Below are positions 24,420 through 34,730 of a DNA stretch of 64,000 nt, in pieces. The number at the start of each line of letters is the position of its first letter. The stretch's first letter is position 1. The position numbers were made by a program, and so were the translations under genes. Source of the stretch: Pomphorhynchus laevis (lineage: Eukaryota > Acanthocephala > Palaeacanthocephala > Echinorhynchida > Pomphorhynchidae). The notes beneath the pieces were generated by a model. It did no database searches, was not told the DNA's origin, and was given only the letters and a program-made list of their open reading frames with translations. The stretch spans positions 124,001 to 188,000 of the forward strand of contig WNNJ02002222.1 in NCBI GenBank assembly GCA_012934845.2, read 5' to 3'.

Positions 24420-25004
24420 AACGGTTTTAGCTTTTTATCGATGAATTAAAACAGTGTTGCCTTGTATCTGGCATAATGTGATACTTTCAGTTTTATACAT
24501 AGAACACCTCGTTGAATAGAGCCTGTGTAACCCCCTCGCGAGAATATAAAGAGTTAACGTCAAACACGAGCTTAGTGTCGTAAGAGTAAATGTTCGTTAG
24601 GACACATGCAAGGGTCGACATACTTAAAATAAAAAGTCATTTAGATGTTATTTGATTATTCACGAATAATCAAATTTGCATTAATAGACTCAAAGTGCTA
24701 CTGATGATGCACTTTAGCGCCAGGTCGAGTCTTATTAAACTTTATTAATTAGGCTTCTTTATTAATATCATAAGGGATATAATAGAAAATATACCAAATG
24801 TTTTTTACTATCGTATAAAATACAAACTTTTGCTTGATTGTGACAAACAGACGCACTTAGTGATTTCTTTTCAGAGGTTTACTAAGGATCAAGTACTGTC
24901 GAAGCCGTGTAGATACAAGGCCACATTGATAATAATACATTATAGTGATGAGTAAACATAGGTTAAAACTCCTTATGGGGGCTAGGCATCTGTGGTAAGC
25001 GCAT
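24420..25004. other. Spacer
   Basis: No gene or recognisable element seen; leads into the minisatellite. Confidence 0.5.
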
Positions 25005-25586
25005 TGCGTGTGAAGCTTCCCGAAGAAGGTTGTAAAATGCATGTAAGCATACTTTCAAAAGCATACTTTTTAAAAAAGCAGGCAAGCATACTTTCCGGGT
25101 TAAGCTTCTCGACGAAAGTTGTAAAAACACATGCAAGCATAAGTTCAAAAGCATACTTTTTAAAAAAGCAGGCAAGCATACTTTCCGGGTTAAGCTTCTC
25201 GACGAAAGTTGTAAAAACACATGCAAGCATACGTTCAAAAGCATACTTTCAAAAGCATACCTTTTAAAAAACATGCAAGCATACTTTCCGGGTTAAGCTT
25301 TCCGACGAATGTTGAAAAAACGCATGCAAGCATACTTTCAAAAGCATACTTTTTAAAAAAGCATGCAAGCATACTTTCCGGGTTAAGCTTCTCGACGAAA
25401 GTTGTAAAAACACATGCAAGCATACGTTTTAAAGCATACTTTCAAAAGCATACTTTTTAAAAAAGCAAGCAAGCATACTTTCCGGGTTAAGCTTTCCGAT
25501 GAAGGTTGTAAAAACGCATGCAAGCATACGTTCAAAAGCATACTTTCAAAAGCATACTTTTTAAAAAAGCATGCAAGAATATTTTC
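25005..25586 (+). repeat. 103-bp minisatellite, left part
   Basis: Units built of CATACTTTCCGGGTTAAGCT, CGACGAAAGTTGTAAAAAC, GCATGCAAGCATACG and the internal doublet CAAAAGCATACTTT. Same array as 29416-30660. Unit lengths vary here by loss of the internal doublet. Long open frames on both strands are a by-product of stop-poor repeats. Confidence 0.95.
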
Positions 25587-25859
25587 CATCGAAAAAATGA
25601 GTAAATTTAGCATGTCGGAGCGTTCAAAGAACTCAATGAAAACTAATTTTCCTGCCAATGCAATAAACGAGGTAAGTGGAGATTTAGCTTCTCTTGAATA
25701 TATTTCGAAAGGGGAACTCCCCCGGTACCATAATTATCTAACCTCGTGATTATCAGACTTTTGGTGCCTCTGGAAAGGCAGAACATGTTCAATGTTTTTA
25801 TAAGGGGCTTTGCCGATCGATTTAAAAAAAGGATATTGTTCAATGCGATCAAATATTAG

Positions 25860-26801
25860 GAATCTGAGATTAAAATCTCATTCTGCACTCCTGATCTGGC
25901 AATGTCGTACGTAGACTACTTTAAAAAAGAGCATTCGGAACAAGGCTTAATTGCTTCCAAACCAATCCTGGCAACAATAAAGATAAATAATATGCCCACA
26001 TACATTTCAGAAGAAGATATATCAGCCCTAGAAACTGATTACAAAATCTCTAACGTGCGCTTTATAAAAGGGATTAAAGGCTTCCCCATTCCCGTTGCGT
26101 TCTGCAATGCCCCGGTTGATGAAGCTCTAAAACTATCGATTTCGACATGCAATCCTTTTATGGGGTATAATTTGAGATTTTCAATAATCGAAACCGACTC
26201 ACTAACGTACCCTCACTGCAACAATTGTCATCAGTGGGGGCATTGGTCCACTGGATGTTCTTTACCACATAAGTGCGGCGTGTGTGGTACAACTGCTATA
26301 CATTTTGAGAAGTGCGAAAGTAAGCCATTTTGCGCAAACTGCGGTGGTGAGCACCCCGCATGGTCAAAAAAATGTAAAATCTTTAAGGCGTACCAAAAGA
26401 GACACAGGGGTGTAACAGCAAAACCGACTGGCTTCGTGGAAGCTGTATCGTCTAACAAGAATGACGACAGGATGCCGGACACAGAAATTCTTAAACTTAT
26501 TGAAATGCAGCATCAGGCATCAATGATTCAACTTGAAAAATTGGTCCAAAAATTGGTGGGTCAATTAGCGGAATCCTTCCGTTCTCCTCCTTCTGGGAAG
26601 ACCAACAATATTAAGAAGCCACCAAAATCTAAGAAACGAAACGGGTCAGCGCTAAGCATAGCCGCTCTGAAGCTTGCTCGGAAGGATTCGATTTGGGCTA
26701 TGGCTAACGAGGGAAATGAAGATATCGCCCGTGGGCAAGCGACTCCATTTGTCGTGACGGGAAGCGGTAAAGGCGACTTTTCCGCCTCTAGTTGCGACTA
26801 G
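25860..26801 (+). CDS. LINE A-2 ORF1, RNA-binding protein with three zinc knuckles
   Basis: The open frame runs from 25860; the first ATG is at 25902. About residues 1-90 resemble an RRM-like fold (ILATIKINNMPTYISEEDI). Three CCHC knuckles follow: CNNCHQWGHWSTGC, CGVCGTTAIHFEKC and CANCGGEHPAWSKKC (about 26217-26360). Then comes a helix with coiled-coil potential (EMQHQASMIQLEKLVQKLV) and a basic tail (KPPKSKKRNG). Such ORF1 proteins bind the element RNA into RNPs. The N-terminus is probably displaced by a frameshift: an upstream open stretch beginning MSKFSMSERSK (25601) ends at 25749 in another frame. Confidence 0.85.
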   Translation, partial: ESEIKISFCTPDLAMSYVDYFKKEHSEQGLIASKPILATIKINNMPTYISEEDISALETDYKISNVRFIKGIKGFPIPVAFCNAPVDEALKLSISTCNPFMGYNLRFSIIETDSLTYPHCNNCHQWGHWSTGCSLPHKCGVCGTTAIHFEKCESKPFCANCGGEHPAWSKKCKIFKAYQKRHRGVTAKPTGFVEAVSSNKNDDRMPDTEILKLIEMQHQASMIQLEKLVQKLVGQLAESFRSPPSGKTNNIKKPPKSKKRNGSALSIAALKLARKDSIWAMANEGNEDIARGQATPFVVTGSGKGDFSASSCD

Positions 26802-26835
26802 GTGGAGGGCGTCCCACTTCGGTAACACTTACGCA

Positions 26836-29294
26836 ATGGGAAGTAATCAAGGGCCTTTTTCACTGAATATCCTTCAGTGGAATTCGGGAGGTGCTTCCGC
26901 CCTTAGCCTTCTATCTGGTAGCGATGCAGATGTTATAGTCCTTCAGGAGACGCGGTCTATTCGTCTCCCCCAGGATATTACTCGATTTATCCCTAAGCAC
27001 ATATACACCCACTTTACTCCTTACATAACCCCCTCACTCCTCTTCATCTCAAGGTCTTTTAACCCTAGTAAAAAGCTAATTAAGATCATCCCTCTTGTTT
27101 AACTACTATCGTATAGCCATATCTTGTTTAGCTATATCACTTTGTAAGAACGGTAAGAGTATTAGCATAGCCAATGTCTATATTCGTCCAGGAGAAATAC
27201 ACAAGAACCGTGATCTCCTGGACCGTATTTTGGGTAGTGGCTATGACATGTTACTCGGTGACTTCAACGACAGAACTGGTCGTTGGATTAATGCAGCACT
27301 CCGAAGAGCAAGGATCGACTATCTTATTCATAAACCACCTTCCCCAACCTTTCATTGCTCTACAACAAATTCTCTCCTCGACATATTACTGCTACATAAG
27401 ATGTGGTTGTTGAAACCCATTTGCACCGAGCAGTCGCGTCAACAACAGACAACCTCTCATGACCTAATTTGCTGGAGGCTAGAGGACGATACTTTGCTTA
27501 GAAGAAGGTTTCACTTTGACCCTATTAGAGTGGCCTTCTTTCAGGCAGCTATCCAACTCTTTCCCAGAATTGGAATTGAGAGTTTGACCGAATTTAATTC
27601 CTACCTCTCATCGCAAGATACCGCGATCCTTTCGACTACCTATAAAGGCCGAATAAACAATCCTACTCCAACAAAGCTCAAGGTCCTAGCTAAAATGTTA
27701 CACCTTCCCAATCTCTCTGTTTCCGCCAGACATATCCTCTCGAATGAATATTGGAGCTCTAGATATAGGCTCCAGCTGAGCAGGGATAGGGCAAGCATTG
27801 CTCGCCTAAACCCTTCTCAGGCTTCCTTCTGGAAGATATTCAAGAAAGAGAAGTTTGTTTGCTGGAAGGATAGAGCCTTGGTTTGGATTGGTAGCATAGG
27901 CCTTGACAAAGTTTTAGAGGAGTCACTTTCCTTACATAATTATGGAGCCACTCAATCTCCCCAACCAATCCCGCCTTGGTGTGACTTCAGGAGTAGGGAC
28001 TTATCTGTTACAGATATCCTTAACTCCTGGGGACCACTCCCGGGCACCTCCAAATCCCACGCGCCACTCACCACTCGTGTCTGTCAGCTTTTGACATACA
28101 GTCAGAGAAAGGAGGTCGCCATCACAATGCTATTAGCCTCCCCGTCTGACATAGCGGACATCAACATCAGCCGTCGAGTTTTTTTACCTAAAAAGAGATT
28201 AATCACTTGTCCTAAAGATCTGCGGCCCATCTCGATTCAAAACGCCCTCATATCCATCTACGAGAAAGCGCTTGCGCGTAGAATCCGCGTTCATTTATGT
28301 AGGCGTAATTTGATCCCACCGAGTTTTCATGGGTTTGTCAAAAAGCGCTCGGTCCATTCAGCAATTGGTGAAGTGCATCAGTTTTGTCAGGATAATAGTC
28401 ATCAGCTTGCTGTGGCTGTTTTTTCTTGATTTTTCAGCTGCATTTGACCGGATCTCCATTCCCTTCGTTATCTCCTCTCTCAGGTCCCTCGGGTTGCCTG
28501 CGAGAATTGTTAACAGGGTGGAGATATTGCTGTACACCAAGCGGTTCTACTATGAAGACGACCCTGATGCGCGTCAGTTCTACCCTATTACAGGTGTACC
28601 TCAAGGATCCCCACTTTCTCCTATCTTATATCTTGCTGCATCCATTGTATTATTCAAGAATTTTAAACGTGATCAACATCTAGTGGTATATGCTGATGAT
28701 ACCACAGCCTTGTTCTCTGGACGCAGGTGCAAAGATGTAATCTCTGACATCAGCCGTTTCTTTTTAAGATTAAAAGACCAGTTGCCCCCATCCAATCTTA
28801 TTTTAAACTCCTCTAAATCACAGGTGGTAGTCTTTAATGGCGTTCCTGCCACCAAAAAGAAACTTAAGAGACTAGCACTCTCTGCACTCTCCTCCATTTT
28901 GCAGCATCAACCACTCCCCATCTACACGAGTCGAGTAAAAAATCTGGGGTTCACCGTTACGGTGAATTGTTCGGCAAAAGCTGACCTGGATAGACTTAAA
29001 CGTATCCTAAAGAAAGCTAGGTGGGCTCTGAAACGGGCCCAGCATCTGTCATTGAATGGGATAACCCAAGTGCGCCTCTGGGGTACTTGGGCTATCTCGG
29101 GATTAGTCTTCTTCTCACGAGGACGTCCCCCAGAACAAAGACTAAGGTTTCTCAAGCTCCTCATCTCGAGATTACCAACCATAGTCCGCCTTGACTGGAC
29201 TCTTAGGTGTGTGAGAGACCCCGAATGGTTCAGTCAGAGGGCGGCGCGCTGGTGCGGCCGAGGGGCTCAGATCCCTCTGGACCTGAGGCCGTGA
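26836..29294 (+). pseudogene. LINE A-2 ORF2 (endonuclease and reverse transcriptase), frameshifted
   Basis: AP endonuclease starts at LNILQWNSGGASAL (26860) with VIVLQETR, and continues in the next frame with SISIANVYIRPGE and GDFND (27259). RT pieces: KDLRPISIQNALISIYEKAL (28217), [15 protein letters not shown] (28430), GVPQGSPLSPILYLAAS (28595), and the catalytic VVYADDTTALFSG (28683). The C-terminus ends near 29294. Two frame changes, near 27095 and near 28430, interrupt the frame. The endonuclease nicks target DNA and the RT primes from the nick; this copy cannot encode a full protein. Confidence 0.88.
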
Positions 29295-29415
29295 ATATAA
29301 GTTGAAGATTTCAAAACACAAGTCGTGAACAGCTTCTATTAAAAGTTGTCTTTTGCATGTTTTTGTTTCTTAAGTTTTTATCAGTTATATAGTTATTAAT
29401 AAAACCCTTACTTAC

Positions 29416-30660
29416 TTAAAAAGCATGCAAGCATATTTTCTGGGTTAAGCTTTCCGACGAACGTTGTAAAAACGCATGCAAGCATACGTTCAAAAGCATA
29501 CTTTCAAAAGCATACTTTTTAAAAAACATGCAAGCATACTTTCCGGGTTAAGCTTTCCGACGAAGGTTGTAAAAACGCATGCAAGCATACGTTCAAAAGC
29601 ATACTTTCAAAAGCATACTTTTTAAAAAACATGCAAGCATACTTTCCGGGTTAAGCTTTCCGACGAAGGTTGTAAAAACGCATGCAAGCATACGTTCAAA
29701 AGCATACTTTCAAAAGCATACTTTTTAAAAAACATGCAAGCATACTTTCCGGGTTAAGCTTTCCGACGAAGGTTGTAAAAACACATGCAAGCATACGTTC
29801 AAAAGCATACTTTCAAAAGCATACTTTTTAAAAAACATGCAAGCATACTTTCCGGGGTAAGCTTTCCGACGAAAGTTGTAAAAACGCATGCAAGCATACG
29901 TTCAAAAGCATATTTCCAAAAGCATACTTTTTAAAAAACATGCAAGCATACTTTCCGGGTTAAGCTTTCCGACGAAGGTTGTAAAAACACATGCAAGCAT
30001 ACGTTCAAAAGCATACTTTCAAAAGCATACTTTTTAAAAAACATGCAAGCATACTTTCCGGGTTAAGCTTTCCGACGAATGTTGAAAAAAACGCATGCAA
30101 GCATACTTTCAAAAGCATACTTTTTAAAAAAGCATGCAAGCATACTTTCCGGGTTAAGCTTCTCGACGAAAGTTGTAAAAACACATGCAAGCATACGTTT
30201 TAAAGCATACTTTCAAAAGCATACTTTTTAAAAAACATGCAAGCATACTTTCCGGGTTAAGCTTTCCGACGAATGTTGAAAAACGCATGCAAGCATACTT
30301 TCAAAAGCATACTTTTTAAAAAAGCATGCAAGCATACTTTCCGGGTTAAGCTTCTCGACGAAAGTTGTAAAAACACATGCAAGCATACGTTTGAAAGCAT
30401 ACTTTCAAAAGCATACTTTTTAAAAAAGCAGGCAAGCATACTTTTCGGGTTAAGCTTTCCGACGAAGATTGTAAAAACGCATGCAAGCATACGTTCAAAA
30501 GCATACTTTTTAAAAAAGCATGCCAGCATACTTTCCGGGTTAAGCTTTCCGACTAGGGTTGTACTTTTTAAAAAAGCATGCAAGCATACTTTCCGGGTTA
30601 AGCTTCCCGACGAACATTGTAAAAAATCATGGAAGCATACGTTCAAAAGCATACTTTCCT
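29416..30660 (+). repeat. 103-bp minisatellite, right part
   Basis: TTCCGGG recurs at 29541, 29644, 29747, 29850, 29953 and 30056, a period of exactly 103. Next spacings are 91, 103 and 89, where one internal doublet is lost. Units are nearly identical, which indicates recent amplification or homogenisation. Degenerate last units end near 30660. Confidence 0.97.
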
Positions 30661-30869
30661 CTTCGTGTATAATATTAGAAAAGTAAAGGTAAAATTCAAA
30701 TAGTAAATATATAAAGTTTGGGCTACGAACATTATTTAACGTAATTAAAGGATTTCTTAATAAATAGATAATTTGGGGGACAAGACGAAAAATAGTTATG
30801 GACATTAGTCTGAGTTTCTTTTAGTGATTCTTCATTCTTTTTCGTTTAGTGGTGGGATCAGTTTACACA
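30661..30869. other. Flank of the minisatellite
   Basis: AT-rich, nothing recognised. Confidence 0.4.
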
Positions 30870-33345
30870 AATTTACATCAACGAGTCGCCTTGCGATTGA
30901 GCCCATAATGGTCTGCCACCCACCTAATGTCCTTATCACGGCGCACTATAGTCAGGAATCTCGACCTAAAAAGCTTTAGAAATTTTGGTCTTTACTCTTT
31001 GGGACGTCCTTTCGAGAAGGAGACGAATGACGATATATTTAAGGTAAACCAAAGGCGCACCTGAACACTTTTCCGTGGAGAAAGACGTTGAGACCGTATC
31101 AGAGCCCATTTGCTCTCTTTAGAACACGCTTGTAACGATTCAAGTATGATCGGGAGGTCAATTCAACCGTTATAATGAACCTCAGGTATCCTAATCGATT
31201 TGTAAAAGAAGGTAGTGGTTGATTATGCAAAGTGGAGGATAGCGTATAGACGACTATCTCCATATTGGAGTGGTTGAGAAGAAGATTGGATAGGGGAAGC
31301 TGGTCTTTTAATCTTAGGAAGAATTGGCTAACTGTAGAGACTACATCCTTGTATTTGAGTTAAGAGAACAGGAATGCGGTATCGTCAGCATATACTACTA
31401 AATGTTGTTCACTCAACATAGATTTAATCAGGATAATAGAGGCATCAATATACAAGATTGGAGAACGGAGAAGTCTTGGAGCACACCTATCATTGGGTAG
31501 AACTGACGTGCATCAAGGTTGTCTTAATAAAGTAAAGGTTTGATATACAACGGTATCTTTACCCAGTTAACAATTCTCGCACGCAACCCTAGGGATCTGT
31601 GTGAAGAGATAACAAAAGGAACGGAGATTAGATTAAATGCAGCGAAATCGAGAAAAAAGACATATCAAGCTGATTTTCGTTATCGTGGCAGAACCGATAC
31701 ACCTCACTTGTTGCTGAATCCACCGAACGATCTTTAACAAACTATTGAAAACTTGATGGATTACGCGAGTATAAAAACTTGCGTATTTTACAAACAATCG
31801 TTTTTTTATAGATGTAGATGAAAGAATTTTGAATCACGATAAGCAGATGCTCTTTAGGACATGCTCTTTAGGGCATACTTGTCATATCATAACCGATGCC
31901 GACTATTCAATTCAGGATGTCGCGATTCCTGTGTATTTCCGTCCTTACACAGTGTTATGCTGAACAAGATAGGGCTGGATAAGAATAATTAGTAGGAAAT
32001 ATGAACTTAAGTGACATTAAACTAGAGTGAGGAAACCTTGAGTGAAAACAAGTGAGGAAAAGTTAGATACGCAGTATAGATGGTAAACCTGTGTTGTGGT
32101 AAAAATCGAGTAACGTCTTGGGGACCTGATCGACGTAGTCTCCTAAAAGACAATAATGTCTGCCTCTCGATCAGATGAAAGATGAAGAGCAAAAACACCT
32201 CCCGAATTCTACTGCAGAAGAGAAAAACAGCCTCGATTACTTCTCATTGAGTTAGTCTATAAGCGAAAAAAAACAGGCTACTAGTTGATACGTGGTAAGG
32301 AAGGTACCCTTCCAACTACCAGAAACAACAGCGGGCCTGATTTCACACACGATATGACAGTGGTGAGTGAACATGCTGGGTATTATGATGTCTCTTGTAA
32401 GTCCATATGTGCCTTTAATGTAGCATAATATTGGATAGGCCATTTATTGAAGAAGACCGTTTCGTTGATGTTTCAGGATCCTGTGTAGCCTGAGATGATC
32501 TTTGATACATTATTCGTTGGTTTTGGATTAATGCCTTCATTTGCTTTATGTCGTTTCCGCCAGACGATTTTATGTCACTAATGCTGTAGCTTGATGGATG
32601 TACAGAAGCAGAGGAATCAGCAAAAGTAAAAAATTTTAAATTCCAATTTTAAGTACTCGTCCTTGCACATTTTAAACCATTTGAACTTCCGGGACCTAGT
32701 AGGGTGATCCAGATGACAGTTGGTACAGCACGGTGATTCGTTCTTGCAATCGCTTTCATCGTGCTGAATAATATCGCTGCATGACAGTGTTGCGCTTTCC
32801 TGTGTGAGAATTGCCAATGCCTCTATTTTTTTGTCAATTTTGACAGTGAAGATAGGTACTCTTCAATGGATAGGTGGACGAAAGATAGCTTGTCCCATTA
32901 AGGGTCCTGTTTGTTCTTCGCCTGGAGTAATGCGTTTTCATGAGTTGTTGAGCCAAATGCACTTGGCATCGTATCCCCATTTTTTCTTTATAACCCTAAT
33001 GTTCTTAATTCAGTATTTTTTATCCAGCTATACTATGTCTTAAGGCATTAATTCGAAATTATATTAATGATTTATATTGAGGCACCTATAGACCGGTATT
33101 CTGCCAAATTGTCAAAGTTGTGTGCTGAAATAACGCTGATATTTCTTGGCCATATCAGAGGAAGAGAAATCAATAGGATCAACAACAGTGAATTTCCTAG
33201 CTGAAATAAATATAATTCTTACTGGATATTTCTGTGCAAATGGTTTCAGTAATACATTAAAATAATCAAGCATCTTCAGAAGGGTTTCTACCTTCACCTC
33301 TAGACGATAATTAAGATTCCTCACTTGAGGAAACATCGTTTATAT
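30870..33345 (-). mobile_element. LINE family A, copy A-3, inverted and decayed
   Basis: On the minus strand, from 5' to 3': ORF1 N-terminal domain at 33336-33112 (RNLNYRLEVKVETLLKMLDY), a zinc-knuckle fragment at 32760-32690 (CCTNCHLDHPTRSRKFKWF), endonuclease/linker matching 60.5-61.0 kb, and the RT C-terminal half at 31660-30880, matching 28440-29240. Frames are heavily broken. A central part of RT is missing between about 31900 and 31730. Confidence 0.75.
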
Positions 33346-34204
33346 CCTTAATCTGTAGAATATTATTACTAACCTGAATTGATGCTTTCATAATCCTTTG
33401 ATCTTCCCTATCAATGTACGTTGCACATTCTGAATTTCGTTGCACATTCTCGTAATAGTGACAACAAGCGCCTCGTATCAAGATTATCTACTATTGTCCG
33501 CCTCACAGAAGGAGGCGCTTTGTGGATGCTGGAGGATCCAGCGCTTTGTGGATTCAGTCCGTTTTGAAAGTGTGATATTATAATTCACTGAAAAACATCT
33601 GTAAGTATTCACTTTGGTATATTGTGCTTGTGATTGGCTAGGACAATTATTCGATCAATAATCTAAAGAGATGAAAATCTCAGAGCTTTGAAAATGAATG
33701 TGGTCTATCATCTGATATTGAATGTGATGATGCTAAAAAATCAAACCAACCACTTGACCCAGTTACTAATATTGGAGTGGATCCAACGATGAAGACAATG
33801 GAATGGTTAAAGACTATGTATAGGTCGATGCAAATGAATAGATGAGGATGATGGAAATGCCTTTGAAGGATCGAGATATCGAATACGATAAAAAACGAAG
33901 TTGGGAGAAAAACGCAGATGAGCATGTAGATAGTGGCTTCAACATGCTAAGAGTAAATAATTTACATATATACTGTGGTACAATTGAGAAACTATTACTT
34001 TGCCTATCATCTAAAGTTTGGTTCTCTTCCTTACGAAAATGACTAACTTTCCAAATGCTTTCACTTGGAACTACATAAAATCTAAAAGTTTTACTCCAAA
34101 AATTTTTACAGCTTATAAACACAATTGAAAAGACCTTGCGACGAAACGTTACAATTTTTACATACAATTTAACGTTACTATTTCTTTCTGCATACCAATC
34201 TAAT
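33346..34204. other. Unassigned sequence with a coding-like stretch
   Basis: Plus strand 33680-34042 reads, over two frames, acidic and basic segments such as SSDIECDDAKKSNQPLDP, MKTMEWLKTMYRSMQMNR and LKDRDIEYDKKRSWEKNADE. This looks like a decayed gag-like or ORF1 coding region, but I cannot name it. A 12-base GGATCCAGCGCTTTGTGGAT neighbourhood near 33530 is locally repeated. Confidence 0.3.
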
Positions 34205-34730
34205 CTTTATATATTATATATAGAAGTCAAGTCCTGGTGTGCGGAATGAAACAACGGCCGGGATTCCGAATGGAATTCGTAATATATTCAATGTAGTTGC
34301 CGATTGAAACTATCATCGATCAACGAACTGCATGCTACATGTCACTTCTAGACGACCATTTCAGAACCAAAATGATGGAGTACTTGGAAACATTCATCAA
34401 TAGAATGAAATACCCACAGGTCGTTCCGGTTGCCTGTGTGAAAGTAAAAGAAGCCATTTCCGACACGTTGATTAAACGTCTGAGGCTTTTGCTCTCGAGC
34501 CAGAAAGGCAACCGAAACGATCAGTGGGTACTTCATTCTACTGATGAGAGTTGCCGAGTACTCCATTATTTCGATGGAGAAGTGGTCGTATAGAAGTGAC
34601 ATGAAGCATGCAGTTCGTTGATCGAAGTATGTTTCAATCGGCAACTACCTTGAATACATTGCGAATTCCATTCAAAATCGTTGCCGTTGTTTCATTTCCT
34701 ACAGCGGACTTATCTTATATATATTGTTAT
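34205..34730. repeat. Foldback of the 380-bp repeat family F
   Basis: Arms of about 235 bp (34205-34440 and 34500-34730) are imperfect reverse complements around a 60-bp spacer. Both the arms and the spacer (TTTCCGACACG, GTCTGAGGCTT) match the tandem units at 49.76-51.1 kb. Open frames of 98 codons on both strands are mirror images of each other and are a product of the palindrome, not genes. Confidence 0.88.

Larger units (their letters stand above)
25587..29415 (+). mobile_element. LINE family A, copy A-2, nearly complete
   Basis: A 3.8-kb non-LTR retrotransposon inserted into the 103-bp array. The array sequence is repeated on both sides (25561-25586 and 29416-29440), sharing an ATATTTT variant absent from other units, which marks an approximately 25-bp target-site duplication. 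Order: 5' UTR/ORF1 start (25601), zinc-knuckle ORF1, AP endonuclease, RT, C-terminal domain with VRDPEWFSQRAARWC, short 3' UTR ending in CTTACTTAC without poly(A). ORF2 is split over three frames by two frameshifts and ORF1 over two, so this copy is dead but young compared with A-1, A-3 and A-4. Confidence 0.93.

Noticed and set aside
24963-30805. Many open frames of 60-180 codons across the minisatellite, on both strands
   Set aside because: The 103-bp unit is stop-poor in most frames and its length is not a multiple of three, so these are repeat artefacts. They also vanish where the units degenerate.
34297-34644. 98-codon open frames on both strands
   Set aside because: They are mirror images produced by the palindrome of the family F foldback; the two peptides resemble each other for that reason only.
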